Shown here: positions 1 through 9,377 of the stretch, piece after piece
Layout of the letters: every line of letters starts with the position of its first letter
Position numbering within the stretch: position 1 is the first letter of the stretch
Assembly: GCA_030054095.1 (NCBI GenBank)
Contig: JASGCO010000018.1
Span: 19,597 to 83,596 of the forward strand
Origin: Sediminibacterium sp.
Lineage (GTDB): Bacteria; Bacteroidota; Bacteroidia; B-17B0; Aurantibacillaceae
Length of the DNA: 64,000 bases
Direction of reading: 5' to 3'
Made by a program: the position numbers and the translations under genes
Notes under the pieces: model-generated
Told to the model about the DNA's origin: nothing
The model's input: only the letters and a program-made list of their open reading frames with translations
Database searches by the model: none

Positions 1-574
1 TACTACGCCGCTGATGATTACGCCGGGAACATTTACCTATTACGCGTCTGTAACTACCTGTACGGATAGCCCTCGCGCACCCATCACCTTAACGATAAAT
101 GCTCTGCCTGTTTTAAACCCTGTAAGTTCAGCTTCTCTTATTTGTACCGGATCGAGCGCCAGTTTATCAGTAAGCGGTGCCAGTTCTTATTCCTGGACGA
201 GCCTGGGAACCGGATCAGTAGTAGTGGTGAGTCCTACAGTAACGACGGTTTTTACGGTGAGTGGTACAGATGTAAATGGGTGTAAAAACACCGCTTCAAT
301 TACTCAAAATGTTAGTAATTGTACGTTTATGAATGAAATACAAGAAGGCGAAATGCTAATCCGTCTTTTCCCGAATCCGGCCAATGATGTAATAACCTTG
401 CAGGTAAACGGATCATTCGAATGGTTGATCAGTAATGCGCTAGGAGAAGCGGTTGAGCGTAGCCATGGGACAGATGGTGTTGTGCTCGATCTGAAAAACT
501 TCAGTAACGGCATGTATCATGTAACGGTTATAAAAGATAATAAACGCGCGGTTTCCCGTTTTGTAAAATATTAA
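1..574 (+). CDS. T9SS type A cargo protein, C-terminal fragment
   Basis: The frame is open from the window edge (first full codon at base 2), so this is the 3' end of a larger secreted protein. It shows one and a half Ig-like modules rich in Ser, Thr and Val, with the pattern CTGSSASLSVSGASSYSW that recurs in Bacteroidota adhesin-like proteins. The last ~75 residues form a type A T9SS sorting domain: LFPNPANDVITLQV, then a Gly/Asn turn, then GMYHVTVIKDNKRAVSRFVKY. This domain targets the protein to the cell surface through the type IX system and is normally cleaved. Function beyond secretion cannot be told from the fragment. The gene ends at a terminator shared with the converging gene downstream. 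Confidence 0.85.
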   Translation, partial: TTPLMITPGTFTYYASVTTCTDSPRAPITLTINALPVLNPVSSASLICTGSSASLSVSGASSYSWTSLGTGSVVVVSPTVTTVFTVSGTDVNGCKNTASITQNVSNCTFMNEIQEGEMLIRLFPNPANDVITLQVNGSFEWLISNALGEAVERSHGTDGVVLDLKNFSNGMYHVTVIKDNKRAVSRFVKY

Positions 575-641
575 ATCCGGATTATGTAAAAGAGAACAGC
601 TATTGCGATGCTCATAGGCATAATCAGGCTTAAACAAAAAT

Positions 642-676
642 AAACCCCATCAGTTTTTAAGATCTGGTGGGGTTTT
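642..676. terminator. Bidirectional intrinsic terminator
   Basis: A 12-bp stem AAACCCCATCAG (642-653) pairs with CTGGTGGGGTTT (664-675) with one G-U pair and a 10-nt loop. T-rich sequence follows on the + side and the mirror A-rich tract lies on the other. It lies between two convergent genes and can serve both. Confidence 0.8.
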
Positions 677-705
677 AATATGGCTCCAAAGAGAGGAGAT
701 TACTC

Positions 706-3366
706 TTAGTTTATAATAATTTTCTTGACACCCATCTTATCCTGTTGCGTGATTTTTACATAGTATGAACCGGACGCTGCCTGCACTTGTACGGTATTCT
801 CTTTGTCTTTTAAAGTGCCGGTATAGATCATTTTCCCCATCACATCCAATATTTGAATGGTTGCGTGATGGTTGTTGTCATCTACCTGAACAGTAAATTT
901 TCCCTGATTAATGGAGGGGTAAACGCTAAAGTTTATATTTTGCACGTAAGTTTCTTTGTCTTTCAGGCCTACTACCGACGTTAGGTTACTTTCCCAAATA
1001 CCTCTGCCAAATGTGGATACATATATTTTATTCAGTGCAGAATTAAATTCAATATCGCTAACAATAACATTGGGCAGCCCTAAACTGTAATTTATCCAAT
1101 TGGTGGAGGAAGGATTGAGAACATAAATGCCGATATCTGTTGCTACCATTAACTGGCCACTGCCAGGGACATATTTAATGCAATTGACCGGCAGGTTCGG
1201 TAAATTATAGGAGATGTTGGTCCAGCTACCGCCGCCGTTGGTTGTTTTAAACACTTTGCAGCCATTTACAAATCCAGCCATGCAAACAACGGCTTCGTTG
1301 GCATTTGTATTGCTTGCTTCAATACCTGTATAGTATAATGTATCTGGTAAATTGTTGGTAATATTGGTGAAGCTTACTCCACCATTTGTGCTACGAAATA
1401 CTATGCCATTCAATCCCAACTCATATCTGACCCGGCGGGCAGCATAAATAACGTTGCTGTTTGTGTTGGCAACAGCCAATGCGCTTATCTCTGTGTTTTG
1501 TTGTGTGGTACTGTTCGTGTAGATTGATCCCAGAGGGTTCCAGCTTTGTCCCCAGTCAGTTGATTTTACTACGTTTTCATTTCCAAGGTAAAGTACTCCG
1601 GGATTATTGTAATCTGCAACAACAGGCGTAACCCATTCACTGGCTTCACCGTTAGGGTTAGATCCACTATTGGTACCTGAAAACCCGTTATTGGAACTGT
1701 AGTAAAAATTGCCATACTGGCTGGATCCCACAACTTCCTGATGATTGACAGGACTCAGATAATTATCCATGCCGTCTCCTCCAAATATGGTATTCCAGGT
1801 GGACCCGTCATAGTAGATGGTGGCATTATCCTGTGCTCCGGCCACAAGTCGTCCCAGATTATTTTTTGAACTGGACAAACGGTAAAAGGAAGTAATCTGC
1901 ATATTATCGTTTAGTTTTGTCCAGTTAGTAGGCCATGGTGGTGAGGAAAAACTTCCGGTTTGTAAATTAGTGGTGGAGTAAACGCCACCATCACTCCACG
2001 CGAATATTTTACCACTTACGGGTTGTCGGGCAATGCCATGTATATCTCCGTGTAACGTAGCGCCATAGCTTGTTGTCCAGTGGCTGACAGGATCAAACGT
2101 AATACCTCCATCAGCAGAACCCCAGATATTAACACCTCCTGTATATATTTTGTTTTTGTCGGTTTGATCAACCAGAAGTGCCAGATCATAAGTACCTTGC
2201 CCTCCTGTCCCATTTCCCTGACCGGCTTCCAGGATGTTAAGTGCCGGGGAATAGTAAGTCCAGTTTGTACCGGCATTGGTACTTTTGTAAATGCCATAGA
2301 AACCTGAGATATCATCACAGGCAAGTGCGTAAACATAATTATTATCGCTTGGTGCGATAGCCAGTTTTATTCGTTGTACAGTTCCTTGCATAGGAATCCC
2401 GGTATTCAGCATCGTCCAGCTGGCACCGAAATTGCTCGATTTGTAGATACCTGCGTACCCGTCGTTGGCGTTTTTTACCCAACCGCTGGCGGCGTATATC
2501 ACTGAAGGATTTGCAGGATCCTGTATCATATCCCAAAACAACGAATCCATTTGTTTAACCCAGGTAGATCCTGCATTAGTACTTTTATACATGCCACTGA
2601 CCCCACAGGCCAGCATTTCGCTGGTATTGGCAGGATTGATAACTACTTTTCGTATCAGAGAGGCATCACCACTGCTAAGTTGAAATGTTAATCCGGTGGG
2701 ATTCCAGGTGGTTCCGCCATCTGTGGTTTTATACACACCTAAACCATAATGTGTGTGGCGTTTACGCCCATTTAAGTGAAGGCCACCACCGATGTAAGCA
2801 TAATCACATACAGAGATAAACATGGTGTTGGTTCCCGCAGGGTGTAAACAAATGTCGCTGATACGTGTGATGGGTAAATTATCGGTTAACGGAGTGTAGG
2901 ATTGCCCGCCATTAGTGGTTTTCCATAAACCACCCTGTGCTACGCCAACATAAAACGTATTCACGTTGGATGGATCAAAGGCCATACAGTTTACCCGGCC
3001 AATTCCGTTTTCCATGTAGCCCGTTTGGTTCCCGGGTAAAAGATTCGGACCAACCGGAAACCAGGGGGCCGCCGCACTGCTGTTCTGACTTTTGTATTCC
3101 GACATACGAATGGATTCGTTCAGGTAGTCGGTTGCATCTCCGGGTTCCCCTTGTCCGTTGGTATGCAGCTGCATGTCCATCTCCAGTCGTTTGAAATTTT
3201 TCCAATGCTTAACTTGTTTAAGATCATTCTCTTTCTTGAATGTGTGGAACTGACGTTGCAGTTCTTTGAAGCTGAGAGCTTGCCCTGATGGATTTTTGCT
3301 AAATGTTTGTGCGTTGATCCACTGCCAGCTTATAATGGCAAAACAAAACAAACTAATTTTTTTCAT
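706..3366 (-). CDS. Secreted BNR/sortilin-type beta-propeller protein with T9SS type A domain
   Basis: An 886-residue exported protein. It begins with a signal peptide (MKKISLFCFAIISWQWINAQ). The body, from about residue 100 to 790, contains at least eight Asp-box/BNR repeats of the form S/T-x-D/N-x-G-x-S/T-W, for example WKTTNGGQSY, YKTTDGGTTW, YKSTNAGSTW, KSTDWGQSW and FKTTNGGGSW. These build one or two VPS10-like beta-propellers. The C-terminus (VYPSINQGKFTVQV ... SGSYYVKITQQDKMGVKKIIIN) is a type A sorting domain. Members of this family are surface or extracellular proteins; the repeat fold also occurs in glycosidases, but I see no catalytic signature, so an adhesive or binding role is only a guess. 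The gene is transcribed alone and ends at the shared terminator. Confidence 0.88.
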   Translation of the reverse strand: MKKISLFCFAIISWQWINAQTFSKNPSGQALSFKELQRQFHTFKKENDLKQVKHWKNFKRLEMDMQLHTNGQGEPGDATDYLNESIRMSEYKSQNSSAAAPWFPVGPNLLPGNQTGYMENGIGRVNCMAFDPSNVNTFYVGVAQGGLWKTTNGGQSYTPLTDNLPITRISDICLHPAGTNTMFISVCDYAYIGGGLHLNGRKRHTHYGLGVYKTTDGGTTWNPTGLTFQLSSGDASLIRKVVINPANTSEMLACGVSGMYKSTNAGSTWVKQMDSLFWDMIQDPANPSVIYAASGWVKNANDGYAGIYKSSNFGASWTMLNTGIPMQGTVQRIKLAIAPSDNNYVYALACDDISGFYGIYKSTNAGTNWTYYSPALNILEAGQGNGTGGQGTYDLALLVDQTDKNKIYTGGVNIWGSADGGITFDPVSHWTTSYGATLHGDIHGIARQPVSGKIFAWSDGGVYSTTNLQTGSFSSPPWPTNWTKLNDNMQITSFYRLSSSKNNLGRLVAGAQDNATIYYDGSTWNTIFGGDGMDNYLSPVNHQEVVGSSQYGNFYYSSNNGFSGTNSGSNPNGEASEWVTPVVADYNNPGVLYLGNENVVKSTDWGQSWNPLGSIYTNSTTQQNTEISALAVANTNSNVIYAARRVRYELGLNGIVFRSTNGGVSFTNITNNLPDTLYYTGIEASNTNANEAVVCMAGFVNGCKVFKTTNGGGSWTNISYNLPNLPVNCIKYVPGSGQLMVATDIGIYVLNPSSTNWINYSLGLPNVIVSDIEFNSALNKIYVSTFGRGIWESNLTSVVGLKDKETYVQNINFSVYPSINQGKFTVQVDDNNHHATIQILDVMGKMIYTGTLKDKENTVQVQAASGSYYVKITQQDKMGVKKIIIN

Positions 3367-3541
3367 ATTAATAAAAGTTTAAAGTAAAATAAGCGGGGAG
3401 GGTAATGTAAATGTAACGAATTTATTATCTGCTAACAAGTATTTTATGTTCTGGAGAATGGAAAGCTGAGTTAAAACGGGTGTGGGCAGTAAATGAATTT
3501 ATAGTATTAGTTGTTGACATAAGATTGTCACCATGCGGTAA

Positions 3542-3549
3542 TAATTTTG
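3542..3549 (+). promoter_or_regulatory. Bacteroidota -7 element (TAATTTTG)
   Basis: The sequence matches TAnnTTTG exactly, 15 nt before the ATG at 3565. It predicts a leader of about 12 nt and rules out the GTG at 3562 as a needed start. No clear TTTG at -33 is visible. Confidence 0.55.
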
Positions 3550-3564
3550 TGAAAAATGTAAGTG

Positions 3565-4545
3565 ATGATAATAGAAACTATTAAACCATTTAATGGGCAG
3601 CACTGTGAAACAACAGCAACAGGTACCTTGTTGAATCAGTTAAATATGACATTTTCTGAACCTATGCTTTTTGGGTTAGGAGAGGGTTTGGGATTTATTT
3701 TCTGGAAGATGAAAACGATGCCGCTCCCGTTTATCGGCGGACGGATAAAGCCAGACGCCTTAACAGCAAATATCGCCCGCAATCTCAATCTGGAATTAAA
3801 AGTAACAGAAACGGCATCAAGGGGCAAGGCATGGGAAAGTGTCAGGCGTTGTATTGATGACGGACAACCAGTAGGACTTAAACTGGATTGTTATCATCTC
3901 CAATACTTCTCAAGACCCTTCCATTTTGCAGGGCACTATGTGGCATTGTATGGCTACGATACGGAAAACGCTTTTTTAGTGGATACGCAGCAACAAGGAG
4001 GATGTGTTAAAACCAGTATTGAAAGTCTGGCCTTGGCCAGAGCTGAAAAGGGACCTATGGCATCTGAAAATTTGTATTACACATTGCATACGACACGTAA
4101 GACGTATGATCAGAATACAGCGTTGTTAAATGCCATCAGGAATAACGCATACGACTATTTAAATCCGCCAATAACTAATATTTCTTATAAAGGAATTTTA
4201 AAGACAAGTTCAGAGGTGGTTAAATGGTTTAAAACTAGTGCGGATATTGAACATGATTTTAAAACAACGGCACTGTTGATGGAAAAGGCCGGAACGGGAG
4301 GTGCTCTATTCAGAAACCTGTATCGGGATTTTTTGAAAGAAAGTAACGAACGTATAAATAGCAGTCAATTAAAACAAGGTTATGCTGCTTTTACAGAAAT
4401 AGCTGAACGGTGGACTTCTGTTTCTCTATTATTTGAAAAGGTAGGTCAGACAGGGGAGTTTACATACGTTCAGGCTATAGCTGATTTGTTAAAAATCTTA
4501 TCAGAAAAGGAAAGGGTTGCCATGCAATGGCTGGCAGGGGTTTAA
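3565..4545 (+). CDS. BtrH N-terminal domain / DUF4872 protein
   Basis: A 326-residue cytoplasmic protein with the architecture of the BtrH_N (residues ~10-150) plus DUF4872 (~190-320) family. The first half has a papain/C39-like layout: GQHCETTATGTLLNQ places a candidate catalytic Cys at residue ~14, HFAGHYVALYGYD supplies the His, and VDTQQ follows where an Asp is expected. The founding member, BtrH, transfers an acyl-carrier-protein-bound side chain in butirosin biosynthesis; most relatives are uncharacterised. No carrier protein or biosynthetic neighbour is present, so the substrate is unknown. It is transcribed alone from its own promoter, divergently from the BNR gene. A weak AT-rich hairpin (4614-4632) lies downstream. 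The family call is fairly sure, the function is not. Confidence 0.75.
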   Translation: MIIETIKPFNGQHCETTATGTLLNQLNMTFSEPMLFGLGEGLGFIFWKMKTMPLPFIGGRIKPDALTANIARNLNLELKVTETASRGKAWESVRRCIDDGQPVGLKLDCYHLQYFSRPFHFAGHYVALYGYDTENAFLVDTQQQGGCVKTSIESLALARAEKGPMASENLYYTLHTTRKTYDQNTALLNAIRNNAYDYLNPPITNISYKGILKTSSEVVKWFKTSADIEHDFKTTALLMEKAGTGGALFRNLYRDFLKESNERINSSQLKQGYAAFTEIAERWTSVSLLFEKVGQTGEFTYVQAIADLLKILSEKERVAMQWLAGV

Positions 4546-4670
4546 TACATGCCTTGTAGTGACAGACCATATTGATTTTAAGACTTCTTTTTGTAAAATG
4601 AAACTACAGTTAATAAATAAGACACTTATTTACTACTATATTCTTTTGGTCGTTACGTAATACCTACACT

Positions 4671-6617
4671 TTAACCAATCCTTTTCAGATTGATGTCGGA
4701 AGGGGCTTTAAGAATCAGTGGGAATTTTTCAATCTTCACGCTGCTCGAATCAAGACCAAATGCTCTGGCTTCTGTTAAACTGAAGCGTTTGAGGAAGTGG
4801 TAAACATCAAGTACAATTTTATCCAGAATAGGGAGATCATTGTCGTAACTAAGGTATTTTTCTACCACAACAAATTTAAAATCACCGCTGATATTATTCC
4901 GGTTTAATGATTCGTAGCGACTGGTAATATCCACTTCGCCATTGGCCACCAGATCTTCCACCACTTTACGGAACATAAAGTTAATTCTTGGCGCAATACG
5001 GAATCCTAAGCGAAAATCAACACGGATAATATCGTCGGTAGCAATATGATTTACCCTGTACTCCATTCTATAAGGTTCGTCCACTACATCTACGTGCACA
5101 AACCAATAGATATCAGCTTTTTTGGGGCGGCGTTGCAAAATCGAATGGATTATTTTTTGTTCTATTTCGCGTGGATTATTTACAGAAGTCATGTACACCA
5201 GATGAGTAGCATATTTCGGAATACTCTCATCTTTACTGAGGTCAATAAGGAATTGTTTGTAATCGTCCAGTTTTACAACATCTGTGTAACGGTTGCGGAT
5301 TACCTTAGCGTAGTGCCAGCAGGTCATCACCAGCATAAGCGTTCCCGCAATTAAAAGAGTAATCCATCCACCGTGCATAAATTTACTCAGGTTGGCGTAA
5401 AAGAAAGACAGTTCAATAATGCCGTAGATAGTTATAACAGCTACTATAAACACATAATTGTAGCGTTTCATGTGCATGTAAAAATTGAGCAGTGTGGTAG
5501 TCATTAGCATACATAATACAATAGCCAAACCATACGCAGCTTCCATTTCGTCCGATTTACGGAAGTAAAGAACAATGCCTATACAGCCTGCCAGTAACAA
5601 CCAGTTAAGAGACGGGATATATAGCTGGCCTTTAAGATCGCTCGGATATTTTACTTTTACTTTTGGCCAAAGATTTAACCTCATGGCCTCATTAATAAGG
5701 GTAAACGAGCCGGTAATTAAGGCCTGTGAGGCAATAATAGCGGCGCTGGTAGCAATAATAATTCCAAAAATCAGAAAATTCTGAGGCATTATCTCATAAA
5801 ACGGATTAGCGCCGTTCAGGTGTTTACCTTCCTGGCTAATTAACCATGCCCCCTGGCCAAAATAATTAATAACCAACATGGTTTTTACAAAAATCCAACT
5901 GACACGAATGTTGTTTTTTCCACAGTGTCCCAAGTCACTATAAAGTGCCTCTGCTCCGGTAGTACAAAGAAATACAGCACCCAGTATTAATAATCCCTGA
6001 CTATGTGTACTTAATAACTTATAGGTGTAGTAAGGATTAAGTGCTTCCAGCACACTCCAGTTTGTAACCATTTTACTAATGCCTAAAACACCTAACATCA
6101 GAAACCAAATGAGCATGATTGGCCCGAATGCCCGGCCTACCCATTTGGAGCCAAAACGCTGAATGGTGAATAATCCAATCAAAATCCCGATAACAATGGG
6201 GACTGTTTGTATATTAGGTTTTACACGTTGTAGTCCCTCAATGGCAGCAGCAACCGAAATAGGCGGGGTAATGATGCCATCGGCTAATAAGGCACTGCCA
6301 CCTATGATGGCAGGTACCAGTAACCATTTGAATTTACTACGGCGTACAAGTGTGTATAATGAAAAAATCCCGCCTTCCCCTTTGTTGTCAGCCCTAAGCG
6401 TTAGAATAACATATTTTACGGTTGTTTGTAGTGTCAGCGTCCAGAAAATGGCGCTGATGGCACCTTTAACCAGTTCCGCGTTAATTGGTTCGTCTCCTAC
6501 AATAGCTTTTAATACGTATAGGGGAGAAGTTCCGATATCACCGTAAATGATACCTAGTGTTACCAGAAGGCCACCGAATGTAATTTTATTCAAATGACCA
6601 TGTTGATGATTGCCCAT
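4671..6617 (-). CDS. kup: Kup-type low-affinity potassium transporter
   Basis: A 648-residue inner-membrane K+ uptake protein of the Kup/HAK/KT family, thought to act as a K+/H+ symporter. It opens with the family signature LGIIYGDIGTSPLYVLKAI and continues with about 12 hydrophobic segments through residue ~450, including TTGAEALYSDLGHCG and ATSAAIIASQALITGSFTLI. A soluble C-terminal domain of ~190 residues follows. Length is typical. The reading frame continues nine codons upstream to a TTG at 6644, but that codon lies inside the -7 element at 6642-6649, so the ATG at 6617 (MGNHQHGHLNK) is the likely start. It is a single-gene unit converging with the BtrH-like gene. Confidence 0.95.
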   Translation of the reverse strand: MGNHQHGHLNKITFGGLLVTLGIIYGDIGTSPLYVLKAIVGDEPINAELVKGAISAIFWTLTLQTTVKYVILTLRADNKGEGGIFSLYTLVRRSKFKWLLVPAIIGGSALLADGIITPPISVAAAIEGLQRVKPNIQTVPIVIGILIGLFTIQRFGSKWVGRAFGPIMLIWFLMLGVLGISKMVTNWSVLEALNPYYTYKLLSTHSQGLLILGAVFLCTTGAEALYSDLGHCGKNNIRVSWIFVKTMLVINYFGQGAWLISQEGKHLNGANPFYEIMPQNFLIFGIIIATSAAIIASQALITGSFTLINEAMRLNLWPKVKVKYPSDLKGQLYIPSLNWLLLAGCIGIVLYFRKSDEMEAAYGLAIVLCMLMTTTLLNFYMHMKRYNYVFIVAVITIYGIIELSFFYANLSKFMHGGWITLLIAGTLMLVMTCWHYAKVIRNRYTDVVKLDDYKQFLIDLSKDESIPKYATHLVYMTSVNNPREIEQKIIHSILQRRPKKADIYWFVHVDVVDEPYRMEYRVNHIATDDIIRVDFRLGFRIAPRINFMFRKVVEDLVANGEVDITSRYESLNRNNISGDFKFVVVEKYLSYDNDLPILDKIVLDVYHFLKRFSLTEARAFGLDSSSVKIEKFPLILKAPSDINLKRIG

Positions 6618-6641
6618 GAGGGATTTTCTTAAAACAGGGAT

Positions 6642-6649
6642 CAAAATTA
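6642..6649 (-). promoter_or_regulatory. -7 element of kup (TAATTTTG)
   Basis: On the minus strand TAATTTTG ends 24 nt before the ATG at 6617, giving a leader of about 21 nt. Its position decides between the two possible kup starts. Confidence 0.55.
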
Positions 6650-6905
6650 CTATAAAATTGACTGCCAGACGGGGTTTTTAACTAAAAAATTAATAACTGC
6701 TTGTTAAGAAGCCTTTATGTGAGGGATTGTAAGCTAATTTGTAAACGGTTTAAATAAGCGGTAGTGACTCGCAACGGCAATACAATCAGTCTATTACGTA
6801 ATTTTTATAGAGCCCAGAAAAGGGTTGGTTCATGTGCCAAACACCACATTACGATCCGACTTTCCGCATTTCTTTAACAATGAATGGATAAAACCTAAAA
6901 AAATG
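6650..6905. other. Non-coding stretch between kup and gcvT
   Basis: This AT-rich divergent intergenic region holds the upstream parts of the kup and gcvT promoters. I see no further gene, repeat or riboswitch-like structure; in particular there is no obvious tandem glycine aptamer before gcvT. Confidence 0.5.
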
Positions 6906-6913
6906 TACTTTTG
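6906..6913 (+). promoter_or_regulatory. -7 element of gcvT (TACTTTTG)
   Basis: An exact TAnnTTTG match ending 14 nt before the gcvT ATG; the predicted leader is about 11 nt. Confidence 0.55.
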
Positions 6914-6927
6914 CAATTCATCTACTT

Positions 6928-8010
6928 ATGAAAGCGACAGCGTTAACATCAAAACACATCTCCTTAGGGGCAAAAATGGTTCCTTTTGCAGGCTACAATA
7001 TGCCTGTATCTTATAGCGGTTTAAACGAAGAACATCATACTGTGCGTAACGGTGTGGGCGTTTTTGATGTTAGCCACATGGGCGAATTTATTTTAAAAGG
7101 CGCCGATGCGTTAGACCTCATACAACGCGTAACCAGTAATGACGCGGCAGTATTAACGCCCGGAAAAGCGCAATATTCCTGCCTGCCAAATGCAACCGGA
7201 GGTATAGTGGATGATTTGATTGTCTATAAAATAGATGAGGAAACCTATATGCTGGTAGTAAATGCCAGCAATATTGAAAAAGACTGGAATTGGATTAGTC
7301 AGCATAATACAAAAAATGTAAGTATGAAGGATATTTCGGACGATACTTCATTACTGGCTATTCAGGGACCTAAGGCAATAGATACGCTTCAGAAACTGAC
7401 AACAGTAAATCTGTCTGAAATACCATACTACAGTTTTGTTAAAGGGACATTTAATGGTGTGGACAATGTAGTTATTTCAAATACCGGATATACTGGCGCC
7501 GGTGGTTTTGAGATATATTTCGAAAATCAGTACGCTGAACAAATGTGGGATGCTATTTTCAAAGCAGGTGAGCCATTTGGTATTAAACCTATCGGATTGG
7601 GAGCAAGGGATACTCTGCGCTTGGAGATGGGTTTCTGTTTATATGGCAATGACATTGATGATACTACATCGCCGATAGAAGCCGGATTGGGATGGATTAC
7701 AAAATTCACCAAGGACTTCACCAACCGTGCCGCTATTGAGTCTCAAAAGACAAATGTCGTAACCCGTAAACTAATCGGTTTTGAAATGATAGACCGTGGT
7801 ATTCCGCGTCACGATTATGTGATTACTGACGCATCGGGAAAAACAATAGGCAAGGTGACCTCAGGAACCCAAAGCCCCACATTAAACAAAGCGATAGGGT
7901 TAGGTTATGTGGAAACGGCTTTTGCTAAAGCGGATACAGAAATTTACATCAGCATACGCGATAAAGCCATCAAGGCAAAAGTGACCAAAATCCCTTTTAT
8001 TAAAAAGTAA
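6928..8010 (+). CDS. gcvT: Aminomethyltransferase, glycine cleavage T protein
   Basis: A 360-residue T protein of the glycine cleavage system. It takes the aminomethyl group from the lipoylated H protein and passes the methylene to tetrahydrofolate, releasing ammonia. The folate-binding GCV_T domain fills residues ~5-255, with the signatures [28 protein letters not shown] and [20 protein letters not shown]. The C-terminal barrel domain (~275-355) has [14 protein letters not shown] and [21 protein letters not shown]. Length and order are standard. The gcvH and gcvP genes are not in the window, as is usual in this phylum. A comB-like gene follows after only 4 nt and is probably co-transcribed. 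Confidence 0.96.
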   Translation: MKATALTSKHISLGAKMVPFAGYNMPVSYSGLNEEHHTVRNGVGVFDVSHMGEFILKGADALDLIQRVTSNDAAVLTPGKAQYSCLPNATGGIVDDLIVYKIDEETYMLVVNASNIEKDWNWISQHNTKNVSMKDISDDTSLLAIQGPKAIDTLQKLTTVNLSEIPYYSFVKGTFNGVDNVVISNTGYTGAGGFEIYFENQYAEQMWDAIFKAGEPFGIKPIGLGARDTLRLEMGFCLYGNDIDDTTSPIEAGLGWITKFTKDFTNRAAIESQKTNVVTRKLIGFEMIDRGIPRHDYVITDASGKTIGKVTSGTQSPTLNKAIGLGYVETAFAKADTEIYISIRDKAIKAKVTKIPFIKK

Positions 8011-8014
8011 GAGT

Positions 8015-8725
8015 ATGCCTCAGGTAGAAGTATGTTATACCCCTCAAGCGTATCATTTATTTCATAATGATGATGCCATTGTTGTGGTTATTGATATTCT
8101 TCGTGCTACATCAGCCATTACAACAGCGTTTTACAACGGGGTATCAAAAATGATACCTGTAGCCACGGTGGAAGAAGCCAAAGCACTTCAGGAAAAAGGA
8201 TATATGGCGGCTGCTGAACGTAATGGCGAAATGATAGAGGGGTTTGAGTTAGGTAATAGTCCCTTCGGTTATATGAATAACAAAGTGAAAGGGAAAACCA
8301 TAGCCATAAGTACAACAAACGGAACACAGGCAATAGCCGCGGCGTGTAACGCGTCCGAAATAGTTATTGGCAGTTTCCTGAATCTGGATGTTTTAACGGA
8401 GTACCTCAGAGAGCAGAAGCGGAATGTTATTTTGTTATGTGCAGGTTGGAAAAATAAGTTTAATCTCGAAGATACCTTGTTTGCAGGAGCGGTAGCCGAT
8501 GCGTTAATCAATAAAGAAGGATTTGATGTGCATTGCGACAGCGCTATTGCTGCAGGACATTTATATCATCTGGCTAAACACGATCTGTTTGGTTTTCTGT
8601 CTAATTCTTCGCACCGAAACCGGCTGGCTAAACTGGATCTGGAAAGAGATATTAAGTATTGCCTTACCCCCAATCAGTGCCCGGTTATACCAGTTATGAG
8701 AGATGGTGTGCTGATAAAAAAGTGA
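8015..8725 (+). CDS. comB: ComB-like 2-phosphosulfolactate phosphatase
   Basis: A 236-residue protein of the ComB family. Characterised ComB is a Mg2+-dependent acid phosphatase that converts 2-phosphosulfolactate to sulfolactate in coenzyme M synthesis. Family signatures are VVVIDILRATSAITTAFYNG near residue 27, AAERNGEMIEGFELGNSP, ISTTNGTQAI and LLCAGWKNKFNLEDTLFAGA. Bacteria outside the methanogens rarely make coenzyme M, so here the enzyme may serve sulfolactate metabolism or act on another phosphate ester; that part is inference. The start lies 4 nt after the gcvT stop, which indicates an operon. The 3' end faces the convergent response regulator with only 7 nt between stop codons and no terminator visible. 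Confidence 0.85.
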   Translation: MPQVEVCYTPQAYHLFHNDDAIVVVIDILRATSAITTAFYNGVSKMIPVATVEEAKALQEKGYMAAAERNGEMIEGFELGNSPFGYMNNKVKGKTIAISTTNGTQAIAAACNASEIVIGSFLNLDVLTEYLREQKRNVILLCAGWKNKFNLEDTLFAGAVADALINKEGFDVHCDSAIAAGHLYHLAKHDLFGFLSNSSHRNRLAKLDLERDIKYCLTPNQCPVIPVMRDGVLIKK

Positions 8726-8732
8726 ACACTAA

Positions 8733-9377
8733 TTAATCGCCTTTTACAATTTTGTATTTCAGCGCTTTGGCTACTGCTTCAGGGCCTGAATTAACCTGTA
8801 ATTTTGAGTAGATGTTTTTCATGTGCGAGCCGATCGTATCTACCGACACAAACAAGTCAGCTGCTATTTTTTTATAAGAATATCCTTTAGTTAATCGTTC
8901 CAATACTTCCTGCTCGCGCTTGCTGAGTGAAAATGTTTCGGCTCCTGGGATAGTGTTTTTTTGACGGAATGCCTGTAGTACTTTTGTTGCAACTCCCGGA
9001 CTTATAGATGACCCGCCAATAGTAGCATTCCGGATGGCGTTAAGTAACTCCGAAGCAATGGATTTTTTTAATATATAACCATCAGCCCCGGCTTTAATGG
9101 ATTCAAAGATTTTTTCATCGTCTTCAAAAACGGTTAGCATAATAATTTGGGTATCTGGTTTAACGGATTTAATTTGTTTCACACCTTCTATTCCGTTTAC
9201 AACCGGCATGTCAATATCCATTAGTACTACATCAGGAGTATGTTGGCGGATATGATCTGCTGCGTTACTGCAGTTGGGAAACATGGCAATTAGTTTAAGA
9301 TCCGGTTCACTGTCTATTAGTAATTGTATAGACTCCCGCATATTTGGCTTATCTTCAAATAGTATTATGTGTGTCAT
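8733..9377 (-). CDS. NarL/FixJ-type response regulator
   Basis: A 214-residue DNA-binding response regulator. The receiver domain (residues 1-120) has the acidic pocket in ILFEDKPNMRES, the phospho-acceptor Asp in VVLMDIDMPVVNG and the conserved Lys in GYILKKS. A LuxR-type helix-turn-helix follows (about 150-210): LSKREQEVLERLTKGYSYKK, then IAADLFVSVDTIGSHMKNIY. Its ATG overlaps the TAA of the sensor kinase gene upstream by one base (TAATG at 9379-9375), a sign of translational coupling. It is therefore very likely the cognate partner of that kinase. Target genes are unknown. Confidence 0.93.
   Translation of the reverse strand: MTHIILFEDKPNMRESIQLLIDSEPDLKLIAMFPNCSNAADHIRQHTPDVVLMDIDMPVVNGIEGVKQIKSVKPDTQIIMLTVFEDDEKIFESIKAGADGYILKKSIASELLNAIRNATIGGSSISPGVATKVLQAFRQKNTIPGAETFSLSKREQEVLERLTKGYSYKKIAADLFVSVDTIGSHMKNIYSKLQVNSGPEAVAKALKYKIVKGD

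Noticed and set aside
706..3366. Sialidase, because of the Asp-box repeats
   Set aside because: Asp boxes are structural; the Arg triad and Asp/Tyr/Glu catalytic residues of sialidases were not seen.
4614..4632. TAAATAAG/CTTATTTA hairpin as a terminator
   Set aside because: The stem is purely AT-rich apart from one G-C pair and lacks a T tract, so it is too weak to list.
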